NCBI GenBank assembly: GCA_020633235.1
Contig: JACKEA010000002.1
Coordinates: 868,001 to 932,000, forward strand
Reading direction: 5' to 3'
Source: Polyangiaceae bacterium
GTDB lineage: Bacteria > Myxococcota_A > Polyangia > Polyangiales > Polyangiaceae
DNA length: 64,000 nucleotides
Made by a program: the position numbers and the translations under genes. Of the stretch, positions 49,896 to 57,232 are shown piece by piece (positions within the stretch are counted from its first letter, which is position 1; each line of letters begins with the position of its first letter). The notes beneath the pieces are model-generated. The model did no database searches, was not told the origin of the DNA, and saw only the letters and a program-made list of their open reading frames with translations.

Positions 49896-49930
49896 GCGGC
49901 CGGCGCGTCCCCCTGGGCGCTGCCGGCCGC
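49896..49930 (+). terminator. Hairpin terminator after the barrel gene
   Basis: A perfect 9-bp stem, GCGGCCGGC (49896-49904) and GCCGGCCGC (49922-49930), with a 17-nt loop and followed by GTTGCGTTTG, a weak U-rich tail. It lies 17 bp after the stop. Confidence 0.55.
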
Positions 49931-49979
49931 GTTGCGTTTGTGCCCAAGGGTTACAGAAATGCCACGCCCAACCGTTCAA

Positions 49980-49999
49980 CCCGAGTGACCCAACTCGGG
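49980..49999 (+). promoter_or_regulatory. Stem-loop covering the ribosome site of the chemoreceptor gene
   Basis: CCCGAGT (49980-49986), a 6-nt loop GACCCA, then ACTCGGG (49993-49999). The 3' arm contains the first bases of the GGGAGGA Shine-Dalgarno, eight bases before the ATG at 50008. Folding would hide part of the ribosome site, so translation could be temperature- or factor-dependent. This is inference from sequence only. Confidence 0.4.
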
Positions 50000-50007
50000 A
50001 GGAAACC

Positions 50008-51660
50008 ATGGCGCTCTGCACCAACCTGAAGATCAAGACGCGGCTCGTGCTGCTGGGCGGGGGCCCCATCATCGCTTTGATCCTGGTGGCCGCCTGGCTC
50101 CTGAACACCTACCGGGACGGCCTGATGCAGGCCAAGCAGGACAAGACCCGGAGCCTCATCGATGCCGCCTACGGTGTGATCGAGCTCCAGTACCAGCTGG
50201 TGAGTGCCAACAAGATCAGCGAGAAGGAAGGCAAGGCGCGAGCCCTCGCCGCCTTGGCCAAGCTCCGCTACGGCGACAACGACTACTTTTGGGTCAACGA
50301 CCTGCAAGCCAAGATGATCATGCACCCCGTGAAGCCCGAGCTGAACGGGAAGGACATGTCGGACTTCAAGGATCCGAACGGCGTACGGCCCATTCTGGAG
50401 GCCGCCAACGTCGCACGCGAGAAGGGCTCCGGCTTCGTCCACTACTCCTGGCCCAAGCCCGGCCACGCTGGCGCCGTGCCCAAGATCTCCTACGTGCGCG
50501 CCTTCGAGCCCTGGGGCTGGGCCCTGGGCACCGGGATCTACGTGGACGACGTGGAGGAAGAGTTCGTGCACGAGATCGGGCATGCGTCCTCCGTGATCGT
50601 TCCGATCTTCTTGCTGGTGGCGCTGCTGGGCTTCGTGATGTCGCGCAGCATCAGCACCCCGTTGAAGCAGGTCGAAACGGCCATCGATCGCGCCTCCCAG
50701 GGAGACCTCACGGCCCGCGTGGCGCTGGGCTCCACGGATGAGCTCGGGGTCATGAGCGACCGCATCGATCGCATGCTGGCAGAGTTCGAGCGCAGCATGG
50801 CCCACGTGCAGCGCAGCGCCGAGAGTACGCGGCTCTACGCGCAGCGCCTCGCGGCCGTCGCCGACGAAGTCAGCGCCGCAACCCAAGAGCAAGCGGCGTC
50901 CCTCGAGGAAACCGCGGCGTCCATCGAACAGATCAGCGGGGCCGTGGACCAGAACGCAAAGAATGCCCGCGGCGCCGACGAGCTGTCGGGCGCCGCCCAC
51001 CGCCAGGCGGCCGAAGGCGGACGCATCGTCGAGCAGGCGATGGAAGCCATGCACGGCGTCACGACTTCGAGCCATCGCATCGAGGACGTGGCCTCGACCA
51101 TCGACGAGTTCGCGTTCCAGACCAACCTGCTGGCCCTGAACGCCGCCGTGGAGGCTGCCCGCGCCGGAGAGGCCGGGCGCGGCTTCGCCGTCGTCGCCGC
51201 CGAGGTCCGCGCGCTGGCGCAACGCAGCGCCTCGGCGAGCCGCGAGGTCCGCGAGCTGATCGCTCAGTCCGTACGCTCGGTGGAGTCGGGTTCCAGCCTG
51301 GTAACGGCGTCCGGGGAGCGTCTCGGAGACGTGGTCCGAGACATCACGAGCTTGGCCAGGCTGGTCTCCGACATCGCCCGCGCCTCGAGCGAGCAGTCGA
51401 CCGGCGTGCAGCAGGTGAGCATCGCCATCTCTCAAACGGACCAGGCCACGCAGCAGACGGCCGCCCAGACGGAAGAGCTGAGCGAGACGGCCGGACGCCT
51501 GGCCGCGCAGGCGGCGTCGCTGGAAAGTCTGGTGTCGAAGTTCACGCTCGGCGACGCCCTCGACGTGGAAGACGACGAGCTCGAGGACGAGCCGGTCCAC
51601 TCCGTTCCGCCGCCGCCAGCCCCGCGTGCCCGGCCCGCGCCCGCCCCGGCGTGGATGTGA
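50008..51660 (+). CDS. Methyl-accepting chemotaxis protein with Cache sensor
   Basis: 550 aa from the ATG at 50008 (GGGAGGA upstream). Helix 1 (about 15-33), then a periplasmic single-Cache domain with KLRYGDNDYFWVNDLQAKMI, MHPVKPELNGKD and YVRAFEPWGWALGTGIYVDD, then helix 2 and a HAMP domain (SRSISTPLKQVETAIDRASQ). The cytoplasmic signalling hairpin tip is FAFQTNLLALNAAVEAARAG followed by GRGFAVVAAEVRALAQRS. The tail is Pro/Ala-rich, without a CheR-binding pentapeptide. No che genes lie next to it, so it reports to a distant chemosensory system. Confidence 0.93.
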   Translation: MALCTNLKIKTRLVLLGGGPIIALILVAAWLLNTYRDGLMQAKQDKTRSLIDAAYGVIELQYQLVSANKISEKEGKARALAALAKLRYGDNDYFWVNDLQAKMIMHPVKPELNGKDMSDFKDPNGVRPILEAANVAREKGSGFVHYSWPKPGHAGAVPKISYVRAFEPWGWALGTGIYVDDVEEEFVHEIGHASSVIVPIFLLVALLGFVMSRSISTPLKQVETAIDRASQGDLTARVALGSTDELGVMSDRIDRMLAEFERSMAHVQRSAESTRLYAQRLAAVADEVSAATQEQAASLEETAASIEQISGAVDQNAKNARGADELSGAAHRQAAEGGRIVEQAMEAMHGVTTSSHRIEDVASTIDEFAFQTNLLALNAAVEAARAGEAGRGFAVVAAEVRALAQRSASASREVRELIAQSVRSVESGSSLVTASGERLGDVVRDITSLARLVSDIARASSEQSTGVQQVSIAISQTDQATQQTAAQTEELSETAGRLAAQAASLESLVSKFTLGDALDVEDDELEDEPVHSVPPPPAPRARPAPAPAWM

Positions 51661-51661
51661 G

Positions 51662-52714
51662 TCAGGAGCGCGTGGCGTCGTACAGCTTCCGCAGCGTCGC
51701 GTGCGACGCCGTCTGCTCGCCCCGGGCGATGGCCCACACGCTATCGCGGGCCGCAGCGTTCACCGGCGTCGCCACGTGATGCTCTTTGCCGCGACTCGTG
51801 ATTTCGCCGTTCAAGAAGTCCACCGCCGGAGCGCGCCCTCGCTCGATGGCGCTCAGCATGCTGGAGCGGAGCCTACGGTAGCGAGCCCCCACCGCGAGTA
51901 ACAGGGTGTGCTTGGCCAAGAGCCCGGGCGAGCCCGCGGCGGTCCTTTCCGCCTCGGTCAGCGCGATCCAGTCCAGGTCCAGCGTACCGCTGACCTTCTC
52001 CAGGTGGACCTCTTCCGCCCGGGCGACCGCCACGACCTCGGTCATCACCTCCAGCGCCAAGCGCCGCACGTGACGCTGGCGCATCAACGTGCCGAGCCGG
52101 TCCCCACCGATGGTGCCCAGGGTGGAGATGGCGCAGTTGATGGCGAGCTTGCTCCAGCGTGCTCCCAACAGGTTCTGCGTCATGCTGACGGGGCCCACGG
52201 CTTCCAGGACGCGACCGAGATCTTCCAGCGGCTCGTCGATCTGGCCATCCAAGCGGCCGATGCTGAAGCCGCCGGCGCTGGTGCGATCGTACACACCGGG
52301 CTCCACCATGGACGCGCCCCAGGCCACCACGGCGCCGACTACGCGCTCGGCTCCGGCGAGCTTCGCCACACGCTCTTCACAGAGCCCGTTCTGAAAGCAC
52401 ACCATGCGTCCCGTCGGGGCCAGCGCGGGCAGCGCGCTGTTCGCGGCTGCCTCCACCTGCGGCGGTTGCGTCGCGAGCAGCACGTAATCGAATGGAGCGA
52501 CGTCGGTGGGAAGCTCGCGATGAATGGTGACGGGCTTCATGGTCGCTGCCGGGGCGCCCTCACCCCTCACCCGCACCCCGCTCTCGGACAGCGCTCGTGC
52601 GATGTCCGCGTTGGTCGTCAGCACGCTGACGTCCTGCCCAATCTCGAGCAGGTGCGCGGCGACGACACCGCCAATGGCACCGCACCCCACCACCAATATC
52701 CGCGGGCCCGTCAT
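51662..52714 (-). CDS. Ketopantoate reductase (ApbA/PanE) family protein
   Basis: 350 aa from the ATG at 52714 (GGGGAGCGGGG upstream); a Met at 52741 is less likely. The NADP loop is ILVVGCGAIGGVVAAHLLEI. Other marks are YVLLATQPPQVEAAA, MVCFQNGLCEERVAKL, GAVVAWGASM and the C-terminal catalytic-domain motif ARWSKLAINCAISTLGTI. The known reaction is NADPH reduction of 2-dehydropantoate for coenzyme A, but many family members use other 2-keto acids, and the GLC in place of the usual GLG-like loop is a small departure. Its stop is one base past the chemoreceptor stop on the other strand. Confidence 0.86.
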   Translation of the reverse strand: MTGPRILVVGCGAIGGVVAAHLLEIGQDVSVLTTNADIARALSESGVRVRGEGAPAATMKPVTIHRELPTDVAPFDYVLLATQPPQVEAAANSALPALAPTGRMVCFQNGLCEERVAKLAGAERVVGAVVAWGASMVEPGVYDRTSAGGFSIGRLDGQIDEPLEDLGRVLEAVGPVSMTQNLLGARWSKLAINCAISTLGTIGGDRLGTLMRQRHVRRLALEVMTEVVAVARAEEVHLEKVSGTLDLDWIALTEAERTAAGSPGLLAKHTLLLAVGARYRRLRSSMLSAIERGRAPAVDFLNGEITSRGKEHHVATPVNAAARDSVWAIARGEQTASHATLRKLYDATRS

Positions 52715-52900
52715 CCCCGCTCCCCTATCGCGAACGGCCATTGTCGCCAACCCGCGCTTTTGGCAATGGTTCCCAGTGGTTGAACCAGCCACCCGGCGAC
52801 GCGATGCGAAATAGTTGCAACGATTTCGAGATTCGTGTAGTTCGAGCGCGCACATCGGCACACATGAACAGGGGCAACCCCGTTCAAGGAGCCAAACGCC

Positions 52901-52960
52901 ATGAAACGCCTTCGAAAGCTTCTCGAGCGACTTCGCCTTCCGGTCACGGCCCTGGCCTGA
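52901..52960 (+). CDS. Possible 19-residue basic peptide
   Basis: Within an otherwise gene-free stretch of about 330 bp (52715-53043), an ATG at 52901 follows AAGGAG with nine bases between, a good ribosome site. The short frame encodes MKRLRKLLERLRLPVTALA and ends in TGA. The first twelve residues would form a strongly basic amphipathic helix. A small hairpin (GGGG/CCCC arms, 52871-52881) lies before the ribosome site and a GC palindrome follows the stop. It could be a real micropeptide, a leader peptide, or chance. I know no homologue. Confidence 0.35.
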   Translation: MKRLRKLLERLRLPVTALA

Positions 52961-52978
52961 CCGCTTCGCAAATTTCCT

Positions 52979-52994
52979 GCGCCCCGTGGGGCGC
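52979..52994 (+). terminator. Palindromic hairpin after the short ORF
   Basis: GCGCCCC (52979-52985), two-base loop GT, GGGGCGC (52988-52994). It sits 18 bp after the short ORF stop. A second weak hairpin with a CTTTCTT tail follows before the next gene. No direct U-run follows the first stem. Confidence 0.4.
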
Positions 52995-53043
52995 TGCTTG
53001 AACGCTTCCTTGCCGCCTACGACGGCGCTTTCTTAATCGCCTT

Positions 53044-53526
53044 ATGCCGACGATCCGCCCGGCGCGCGACACCGACGCCGAGGGTCTGATCGCCCTCATC
53101 ACCGCGGTGTTCGACGAGTACCCCGGCTGCGTGATGGACGTGGACGGCGAAATGCCGGAGCTGCTCGCCATCGCCAGCTGGTTCGCGGCGCACGACGGGG
53201 AATTCTGGGTCGCCGAGCACGGCGGCCAGGTCGTCGGCTGCATCGGCTACGCCCCCGCACAGGACCCGAGCGGCATCGAGCTGAAGAAATTGTACGTGGC
53301 ACGCTCCGCGCGTGAGCACGGACTGGGCGCGCAGCTCTTGGCCCGTGTGGAGGACGCCGCCGACCGCCGTGCGGCTCGCTTCATCGACCTGTGGAGCGAC
53401 ACGCGCTTCGAGACGGCCCACGCGTTCTACGCGCGCCGGGGTTGGAACAAGACGGGCGCCACCCGCGAGCTCCACGACAAGAGCGCCACGGTGGAATTCT
53501 ACTTCGAGAAGCCGCTCACTCGTTGA
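53044..53526 (+). CDS. GNAT-family N-acetyltransferase
   Basis: 160 aa, compact single-domain acetyltransferase. IRPARDTDAEGLIALITAVF is the usual opening. EFWVAEHGGQVVGCIGYAP forms the central sheet. ELKKLYVARSAREHGLGAQL contains the acetyl-CoA pyrophosphate loop (R-x-x-G-x-G-like). AHAFYARRGWNKTGATREL is the closing motif. It transfers acetyl from acetyl-CoA to an amine on a small molecule or protein; the acceptor is unknown. It overlaps the convergent SGNH gene by 11 bp. Confidence 0.9.
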   Translation: MPTIRPARDTDAEGLIALITAVFDEYPGCVMDVDGEMPELLAIASWFAAHDGEFWVAEHGGQVVGCIGYAPAQDPSGIELKKLYVARSAREHGLGAQLLARVEDAADRRAARFIDLWSDTRFETAHAFYARRGWNKTGATRELHDKSATVEFYFEKPLTR

Positions 53527-54622
53527 CGATGTCCATGAACATCTTCGCGATCTGAGAGTGCCCATCCGGAGTGGGATGAATGCAGCTGATGTCGAACCAG
53601 GTCGGCGTGTTGGGACCCCGGTAGCACTGGCCGCTCGCGTCCCCGGCCTTGAAACCGTGGCCGCAGAAAGTCTCGCCCAGGAACATCATGTCCGCACCCG
53701 TGTCCTTGGCGATGCTCATGTAGCCCTCGCGGAGCTGCACCAACACCGACGTTCCCGCCAGCCACTCGCCCGAGAACCCGGCCACCAGCCCAGTGGGGCA
53801 GCTCGAGAGATCCGCGAACAGATCCGTGTACTCGTAGATGTTCGCGAAGATCACGTAGGATCCATTGGGGAAGTTGGTGGGGCTCTTCAGCCATTCCACC
53901 GCGGCCTTCATGTCGGCCAGCACCTGAGCAATCTGGCCGCTGGCCTCGCTGGCGGTCTTCTTGGCCTTGGCCATGCTCGCGAGGTCGTTGCCGCCCATGG
54001 TGATGATCACCAACGTCTTCTTCTGCTCGGTGCTGGGAAAGCATTTGGCGATCTGTTTGCCGCCGCCGAGAAAGTCCTCCACCTGAGCGCCCCAGGCGGA
54101 GCAGTCGTCCACCTGCACGTTGGGCCACTTCTGCTTCACCATGTTGGTGAGCTGCGTGCGATAGAACTGCCCCGCGGGCGTGGGCGGCGTACCGGCAGTG
54201 ATCGAATCTCCCAGAAACACCAGCCGTTCCACGCCTTGGATGTCTTGCTGGTTGGTCCCTTCGCAGTGGGAGCCCACCGGCACGTTGAACTGGTCGTAGT
54301 TCACGTACACCACGCCGTCGTACTCGTCCTTCAGGCAACCGTTGGCCGTGAGCCCCGTGCCACCGCCGGTGCCCGAGCCCGCCACGCCACCGGTGCCCGT
54401 TCCCGCAGCGCCGCCGGTGCCCGTTCCCGCAGCGCCGCCGCTGCCCGCTCCCGCAGCGCCGCCAGTGGCCGCCCCCGAAGCACCACCGCCGCCCCCGGTG
54501 GCCACGCCGCCGCTTCCGCCACCTGCCGGCGCGGCGTCATCGCTCGAGCCGCCACACGCCGGCACGCCGAGCCCAAGAGCCATCGCCACCACACCCACGC
54601 TTCGACCCAGCTTGATATGCAT
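53516..54622 (-). CDS. SGNH/GDSL-type hydrolase lipoprotein with Gly-rich spacer
   Basis: 368 aa. Signal ending in VPACG, then about 65 residues of Gly/Ala/Ser/Thr repeats (units like GGAAGTGT) forming a flexible spacer. The hydrolase domain has LVFLGDSITAGTPPT, IITMGGNDLASMAK and the C-terminal HPTPDGHSQI, so Ser, Gly, Asn and His blocks are all present. Cys pairs in the domain suggest disulfides. Outer-membrane anchored, probably an esterase acting on polymers outside the cell. It is unrelated in detail to the SGNH protein at 19337. Confidence 0.87.
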   Translation of the reverse strand: MHIKLGRSVGVVAMALGLGVPACGGSSDDAAPAGGGSGGVATGGGGGASGAATGGAAGAGSGGAAGTGTGGAAGTGTGGVAGSGTGGGTGLTANGCLKDEYDGVVYVNYDQFNVPVGSHCEGTNQQDIQGVERLVFLGDSITAGTPPTPAGQFYRTQLTNMVKQKWPNVQVDDCSAWGAQVEDFLGGGKQIAKCFPSTEQKKTLVIITMGGNDLASMAKAKKTASEASGQIAQVLADMKAAVEWLKSPTNFPNGSYVIFANIYEYTDLFADLSSCPTGLVAGFSGEWLAGTSVLVQLREGYMSIAKDTGADMMFLGETFCGHGFKAGDASGQCYRGPNTPTWFDISCIHPTPDGHSQIAKMFMDIVNE

Positions 54623-54691
54623 CTTCCACGCTCCCGCTTCGCGCGACGAAGATAGCAGAATGACGAAGCGATGTTCGACGCGTGACGCGAT

Positions 54692-55177
54692 TCAATCGCG
54701 AGTCGGCAAGCGCTCGAGCTCACGAAGGTAGTGCTCCGGAAACCCGTGAGCGCGCGCGGCGCGGAGCATGATGTCGCGATAGTGCCGCGTCGGAGGAACT
54801 TGCTCTTGGCGACGGAATTCTTCGCGCACCACGTACACCCATGCTGCGACTTCTCCACCAGAGCGAAGTCGCGCAGGCACTGGACGCGGCCCGCGACGAT
54901 AGCGCCGCGGATGTCCTTCCTTGTCGTCGATGACGCGTAGCGCTGTAGGACACACCAAGAGCGCCAGCCCCCAGAGCTCCGCACCCGCGCGCTGCTCCAC
55001 GTTCGCTGCGCCGCCCTTGCGCGCGTCCGAGTAGTAGTCCCACACGAGCGCGTGGTTCGGGAGCACCGCCGCCTCGGCGTGATCCACGTGACCGAGAGGA
55101 CGCTCGCGTTCGCGACACCAGCGCTCGAGATCCTTCAGATCCATGTTGGAGCCGTAGGCGAACACCCAATGCCGCAT
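54692..55177 (-). CDS. Gamma-glutamylcyclotransferase-like (AIG2/GGCT fold) protein
   Basis: 161 aa from the ATG at 55177. The N-terminal FAYGSNMDLKDLERWC is the hallmark substrate-loop of the GGCT fold. AAVLPNHALVWDYYSDARKG, then GAELWGLALLV and AWVYVVREEF, follow the fold order; a Glu in LRVIDDKEGHP is a candidate catalytic acid. Members cyclise gamma-glutamyl amines to 5-oxoproline or act on similar amides. It could act in glutathione or polyamine turnover. No pathway neighbour decides the substrate. Confidence 0.83.
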   Translation of the reverse strand: MRHWVFAYGSNMDLKDLERWCRERERPLGHVDHAEAAVLPNHALVWDYYSDARKGGAANVEQRAGAELWGLALLVCPTALRVIDDKEGHPRRYRRGPRPVPARLRSGGEVAAWVYVVREEFRRQEQVPPTRHYRDIMLRAARAHGFPEHYLRELERLPTRD

Positions 55178-55244
55178 CCCGTCAGCATAGCGCCCCCGCG
55201 CTCCACGTCCTGACCCGCCCCCAGGACTGCTGCTTCGGCCTCCG

Positions 55245-55274
55245 TTTGTTGGTCCGGCGCGAACCCCGTCGCGC
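55245..55274 (+). repeat. REP-like interspersed repeat
   Basis: TTTGTTGGTCCGGCGCGAAC then CCCGTCGCGC, about 10 bp before the nitrilase ATG. Hairpin arms GCGCGA and TCGCGC are intact. It pairs in opposite orientation with the copy just after the nitrilase stop, so the gene is bracketed by inverted copies. Confidence 0.7.
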
Positions 55275-55285
55275 GCCGCTGCGCG

Positions 55286-56074
55286 ATGATAGGCTGCGGC
55301 GTGCGCCTGATCTTGGTTCAGCCTCAGCTGTCCGTCGCTCCAGATCACGACAACACCGCCGCCCTGGAGGCGTGCCTCGCGGGCTCGCACATCGAACCGC
55401 AGGGCGACGACGTCTTGGTGCTGCCGGAGCACTTCCACCTGGGCAGCGATCGCAGCCGCTACGAAGCGCAAGTGTCGGCCCTTGCCCGGCGTCTGGGCTG
55501 CGCCCTGATCGGCGGCTCGCAGCACGAGCAGCGCGGCGCCGTGAAGGTCCATCGCGGCGTGGCCGCGGAGGCCGGCGGCGCCATCGTCGGCAGCTACGAA
55601 AAACTCCGCCCCTACGCCGCGGAACGCAGCGTCGTGGAGCCCGGCGAGGTGCTCGGCGAGCTGTCCCTCGCGGGTCACCGCGTGCTGGTGATGATCTGCG
55701 CGGACTTTTGGTTTTCGGATCTCCTCGGCCGCGCCACCCGGCAGCCGGATCTGGTGTTGGTGCCGGCGCTGAGCGTGAGCCGCAAGGCGACGCCGGACTA
55801 CTCACGCGCGATGTGGCGCCATCTCTCCGTGACTCGCGCCTACGAGCTCGGCGCCTACGTGGGCGTCAGCGACTGGGGCCACCCGTCGATGCTCCCGCTG
55901 CTCGCGTCGAGCGGCGTCGCGGGCTTCGCGGACCCGACGATGGTCGACCCCGAGCTTCTTTTCCGCCCCGTGGCAAATGGCGGCGCTCGCGCCTTCGAGC
56001 TGGACTTCGCCGCTCTCGAGGCGTTTCGCGCGGATCGACGGGCCCGCGGTTTCTTCTGGATGCGCGAGGGCTGA
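55286..56074 (+). CDS. Carbon-nitrogen hydrolase (nitrilase superfamily)
   Basis: 262 aa. The Glu-Lys-Cys triad is visible: Glu in VLVLPEHFHLG, Lys in VGSYEKLRPYAAER, Cys in VLVMICADFWFSDLL. It hydrolyses a nitrile, amide or related C-N bond; amidase-like and omega-amidase enzymes have the same core. Cytoplasmic. The start may be the ATG at 55286 or a GTG five codons later. It is a single gene flanked on both sides by REP-like copies in opposite orientation. Confidence 0.87.
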   Translation: MIGCGVRLILVQPQLSVAPDHDNTAALEACLAGSHIEPQGDDVLVLPEHFHLGSDRSRYEAQVSALARRLGCALIGGSQHEQRGAVKVHRGVAAEAGGAIVGSYEKLRPYAAERSVVEPGEVLGELSLAGHRVLVMICADFWFSDLLGRATRQPDLVLVPALSVSRKATPDYSRAMWRHLSVTRAYELGAYVGVSDWGHPSMLPLLASSGVAGFADPTMVDPELLFRPVANGGARAFELDFAALEAFRADRRARGFFWMREG

Positions 56075-56077
56075 CGG

Positions 56078-56107
56078 GGCGCGACGGGGCTCGCGCCGGA
56101 CCAACAA
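56078..56107 (-). repeat. REP-like interspersed repeat, best-preserved copy
   Basis: On the minus strand it reads TTGTTGGTCC, then the perfect stem GGCGCGA-GCCCCG-TCGCGCC, starting three bases after the nitrilase stop. This copy was used as the model for the family. Confidence 0.75.
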
Positions 56108-56180
56108 GACCATCGTTCTGCACGCCCCCTCACGGTGCGATATGCTGCTGGCGCCTCACGAAAGCGAGAGACGTTACACC

Positions 56181-57041
56181 ATGCAGAAGCGACAGCTCGG
56201 ACCCGACGGCCCCGCCGTGAGCGCAGTGGGCCTCGGTGGCATGCTGCTGTCGATCAGCGGGCGTCCACCGGAGGACCAAGCGGTGGCGACGATCCACGCG
56301 GCTCTGGATGCCGGCGTCACGTTCATCGACACCGCCGACGCTTACTGCATGGACGAGCGCGACATGAACCACAACGAGCGTCTGATCGCCTCGGCCCTGG
56401 CCGGGCGCTCGGAGACCGTGGTGGTAGCCACCAAGTGTGCCTGCCGGCGGCCCGGTGGTGCGTGGACCGTCGACGCCCGCCCCGAGTACCTGGAAGAAGC
56501 GGCCCACGCCAGCCTGGCCGCTCTCGGAGTGGAAGCGCTGGACTTGCTTCAGCTGCACGCTCCCGATTCCCACGTACCCTTTGCCGACAGCGTCGGCGCC
56601 CTCGCCAAGCTACGCGAGGCCGGCAAGGTGAAGCTGGTCGGTCTCAGCAACGTGAACGTGAAGCAGATCGAGGAAGCGCGGTCCATCGTGCCCATCGCCA
56701 GCGTCCAGAACCGCTGGAACCCGGAAGATCGCGGGCCAGAGCGCGACGGCGTGCTGAGTTACTGCGAAAGGCACCGCATCGCGTTCATCCCCTACTCACC
56801 CTTCGGTGGTACCCGCGGTGCACCGTTGCTCGCAACCCTCGGACATCTGTCCGACGAAGCGCGTCGGCGGCGACTGTCCGTCTACCAGTTGGTGGTAGCC
56901 TGGATGCTGTCCAAGAGCCCCGTGGTGATTCCCATCATCGGGGCGCGTCGCCCCGAGAGCATCACCGAGTCCGCTGCCGCAGCCGACGTTCGGCTGTCTG
57001 CCGCCGACATCGCCAGCATCGAGGCATCCCTTCCCCAATGA
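56181..57041 (+). CDS. Aldo/keto reductase
   Basis: 286 aa from the ATG at 56181. TIM-barrel reductase with the tetrad Asp50, Tyr55, Lys85 and His126 (FIDTADAY, VVVATKC, LLQLHAP). The NADPH-binding end is VIPIIGARRPESITESAAA. It reduces an aldehyde or ketone with NADPH. It starts a three-gene operon whose joints are both ATGA overlaps, leading to a small zinc protein and NDH-2. Confidence 0.92.
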   Translation: MQKRQLGPDGPAVSAVGLGGMLLSISGRPPEDQAVATIHAALDAGVTFIDTADAYCMDERDMNHNERLIASALAGRSETVVVATKCACRRPGGAWTVDARPEYLEEAAHASLAALGVEALDLLQLHAPDSHVPFADSVGALAKLREAGKVKLVGLSNVNVKQIEEARSIVPIASVQNRWNPEDRGPERDGVLSYCERHRIAFIPYSPFGGTRGAPLLATLGHLSDEARRRRLSVYQLVVAWMLSKSPVVIPIIGARRPESITESAAAADVRLSAADIASIEASLPQ

Positions 57042-57232
57042 CTACCACCGAGGACCGCGTGGGCCTGTGCGTTCGCTGCACCCACGCGCGCAACATCCAA
57101 TCCAGCAAGGGCAGCGAGTTCCTGCTCTGCGGCCTGGCGGCGCGCGATCCCCGCTTCAAGAAGTACCCCCCGATCCCGGTGCGGAGCTGCTCCGGGTTCA
57201 AGGAGAAGGCGGCGCGCGCGGAGAGCGAATGA
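57038..57232 (+). CDS. Small four-cysteine (zinc-ribbon-like) protein
   Basis: 64 aa. The ATG at 57038 overlaps the reductase stop. Cysteines fall as CVRC, then LLCGLAARD and VRSCSGF, a pattern that fits one zinc site. The segment FKKYPPIPVRSC is typical of a small family seen in soil bacteria. Function unknown. It is coupled at both ends (ATGA overlaps) between the aldo/keto reductase and NDH-2. Confidence 0.78.
   Translation: MTTTEDRVGLCVRCTHARNIQSSKGSEFLLCGLAARDPRFKKYPPIPVRSCSGFKEKAARAESE

Noticed and set aside
53516..54622. Gly/Ala/Thr tandem units in the SGNH lipoprotein as a CRISPR or phase-variable array
   Set aside because: They are in-frame coding repeats of a flexible spacer, with no regular spacer-repeat structure.
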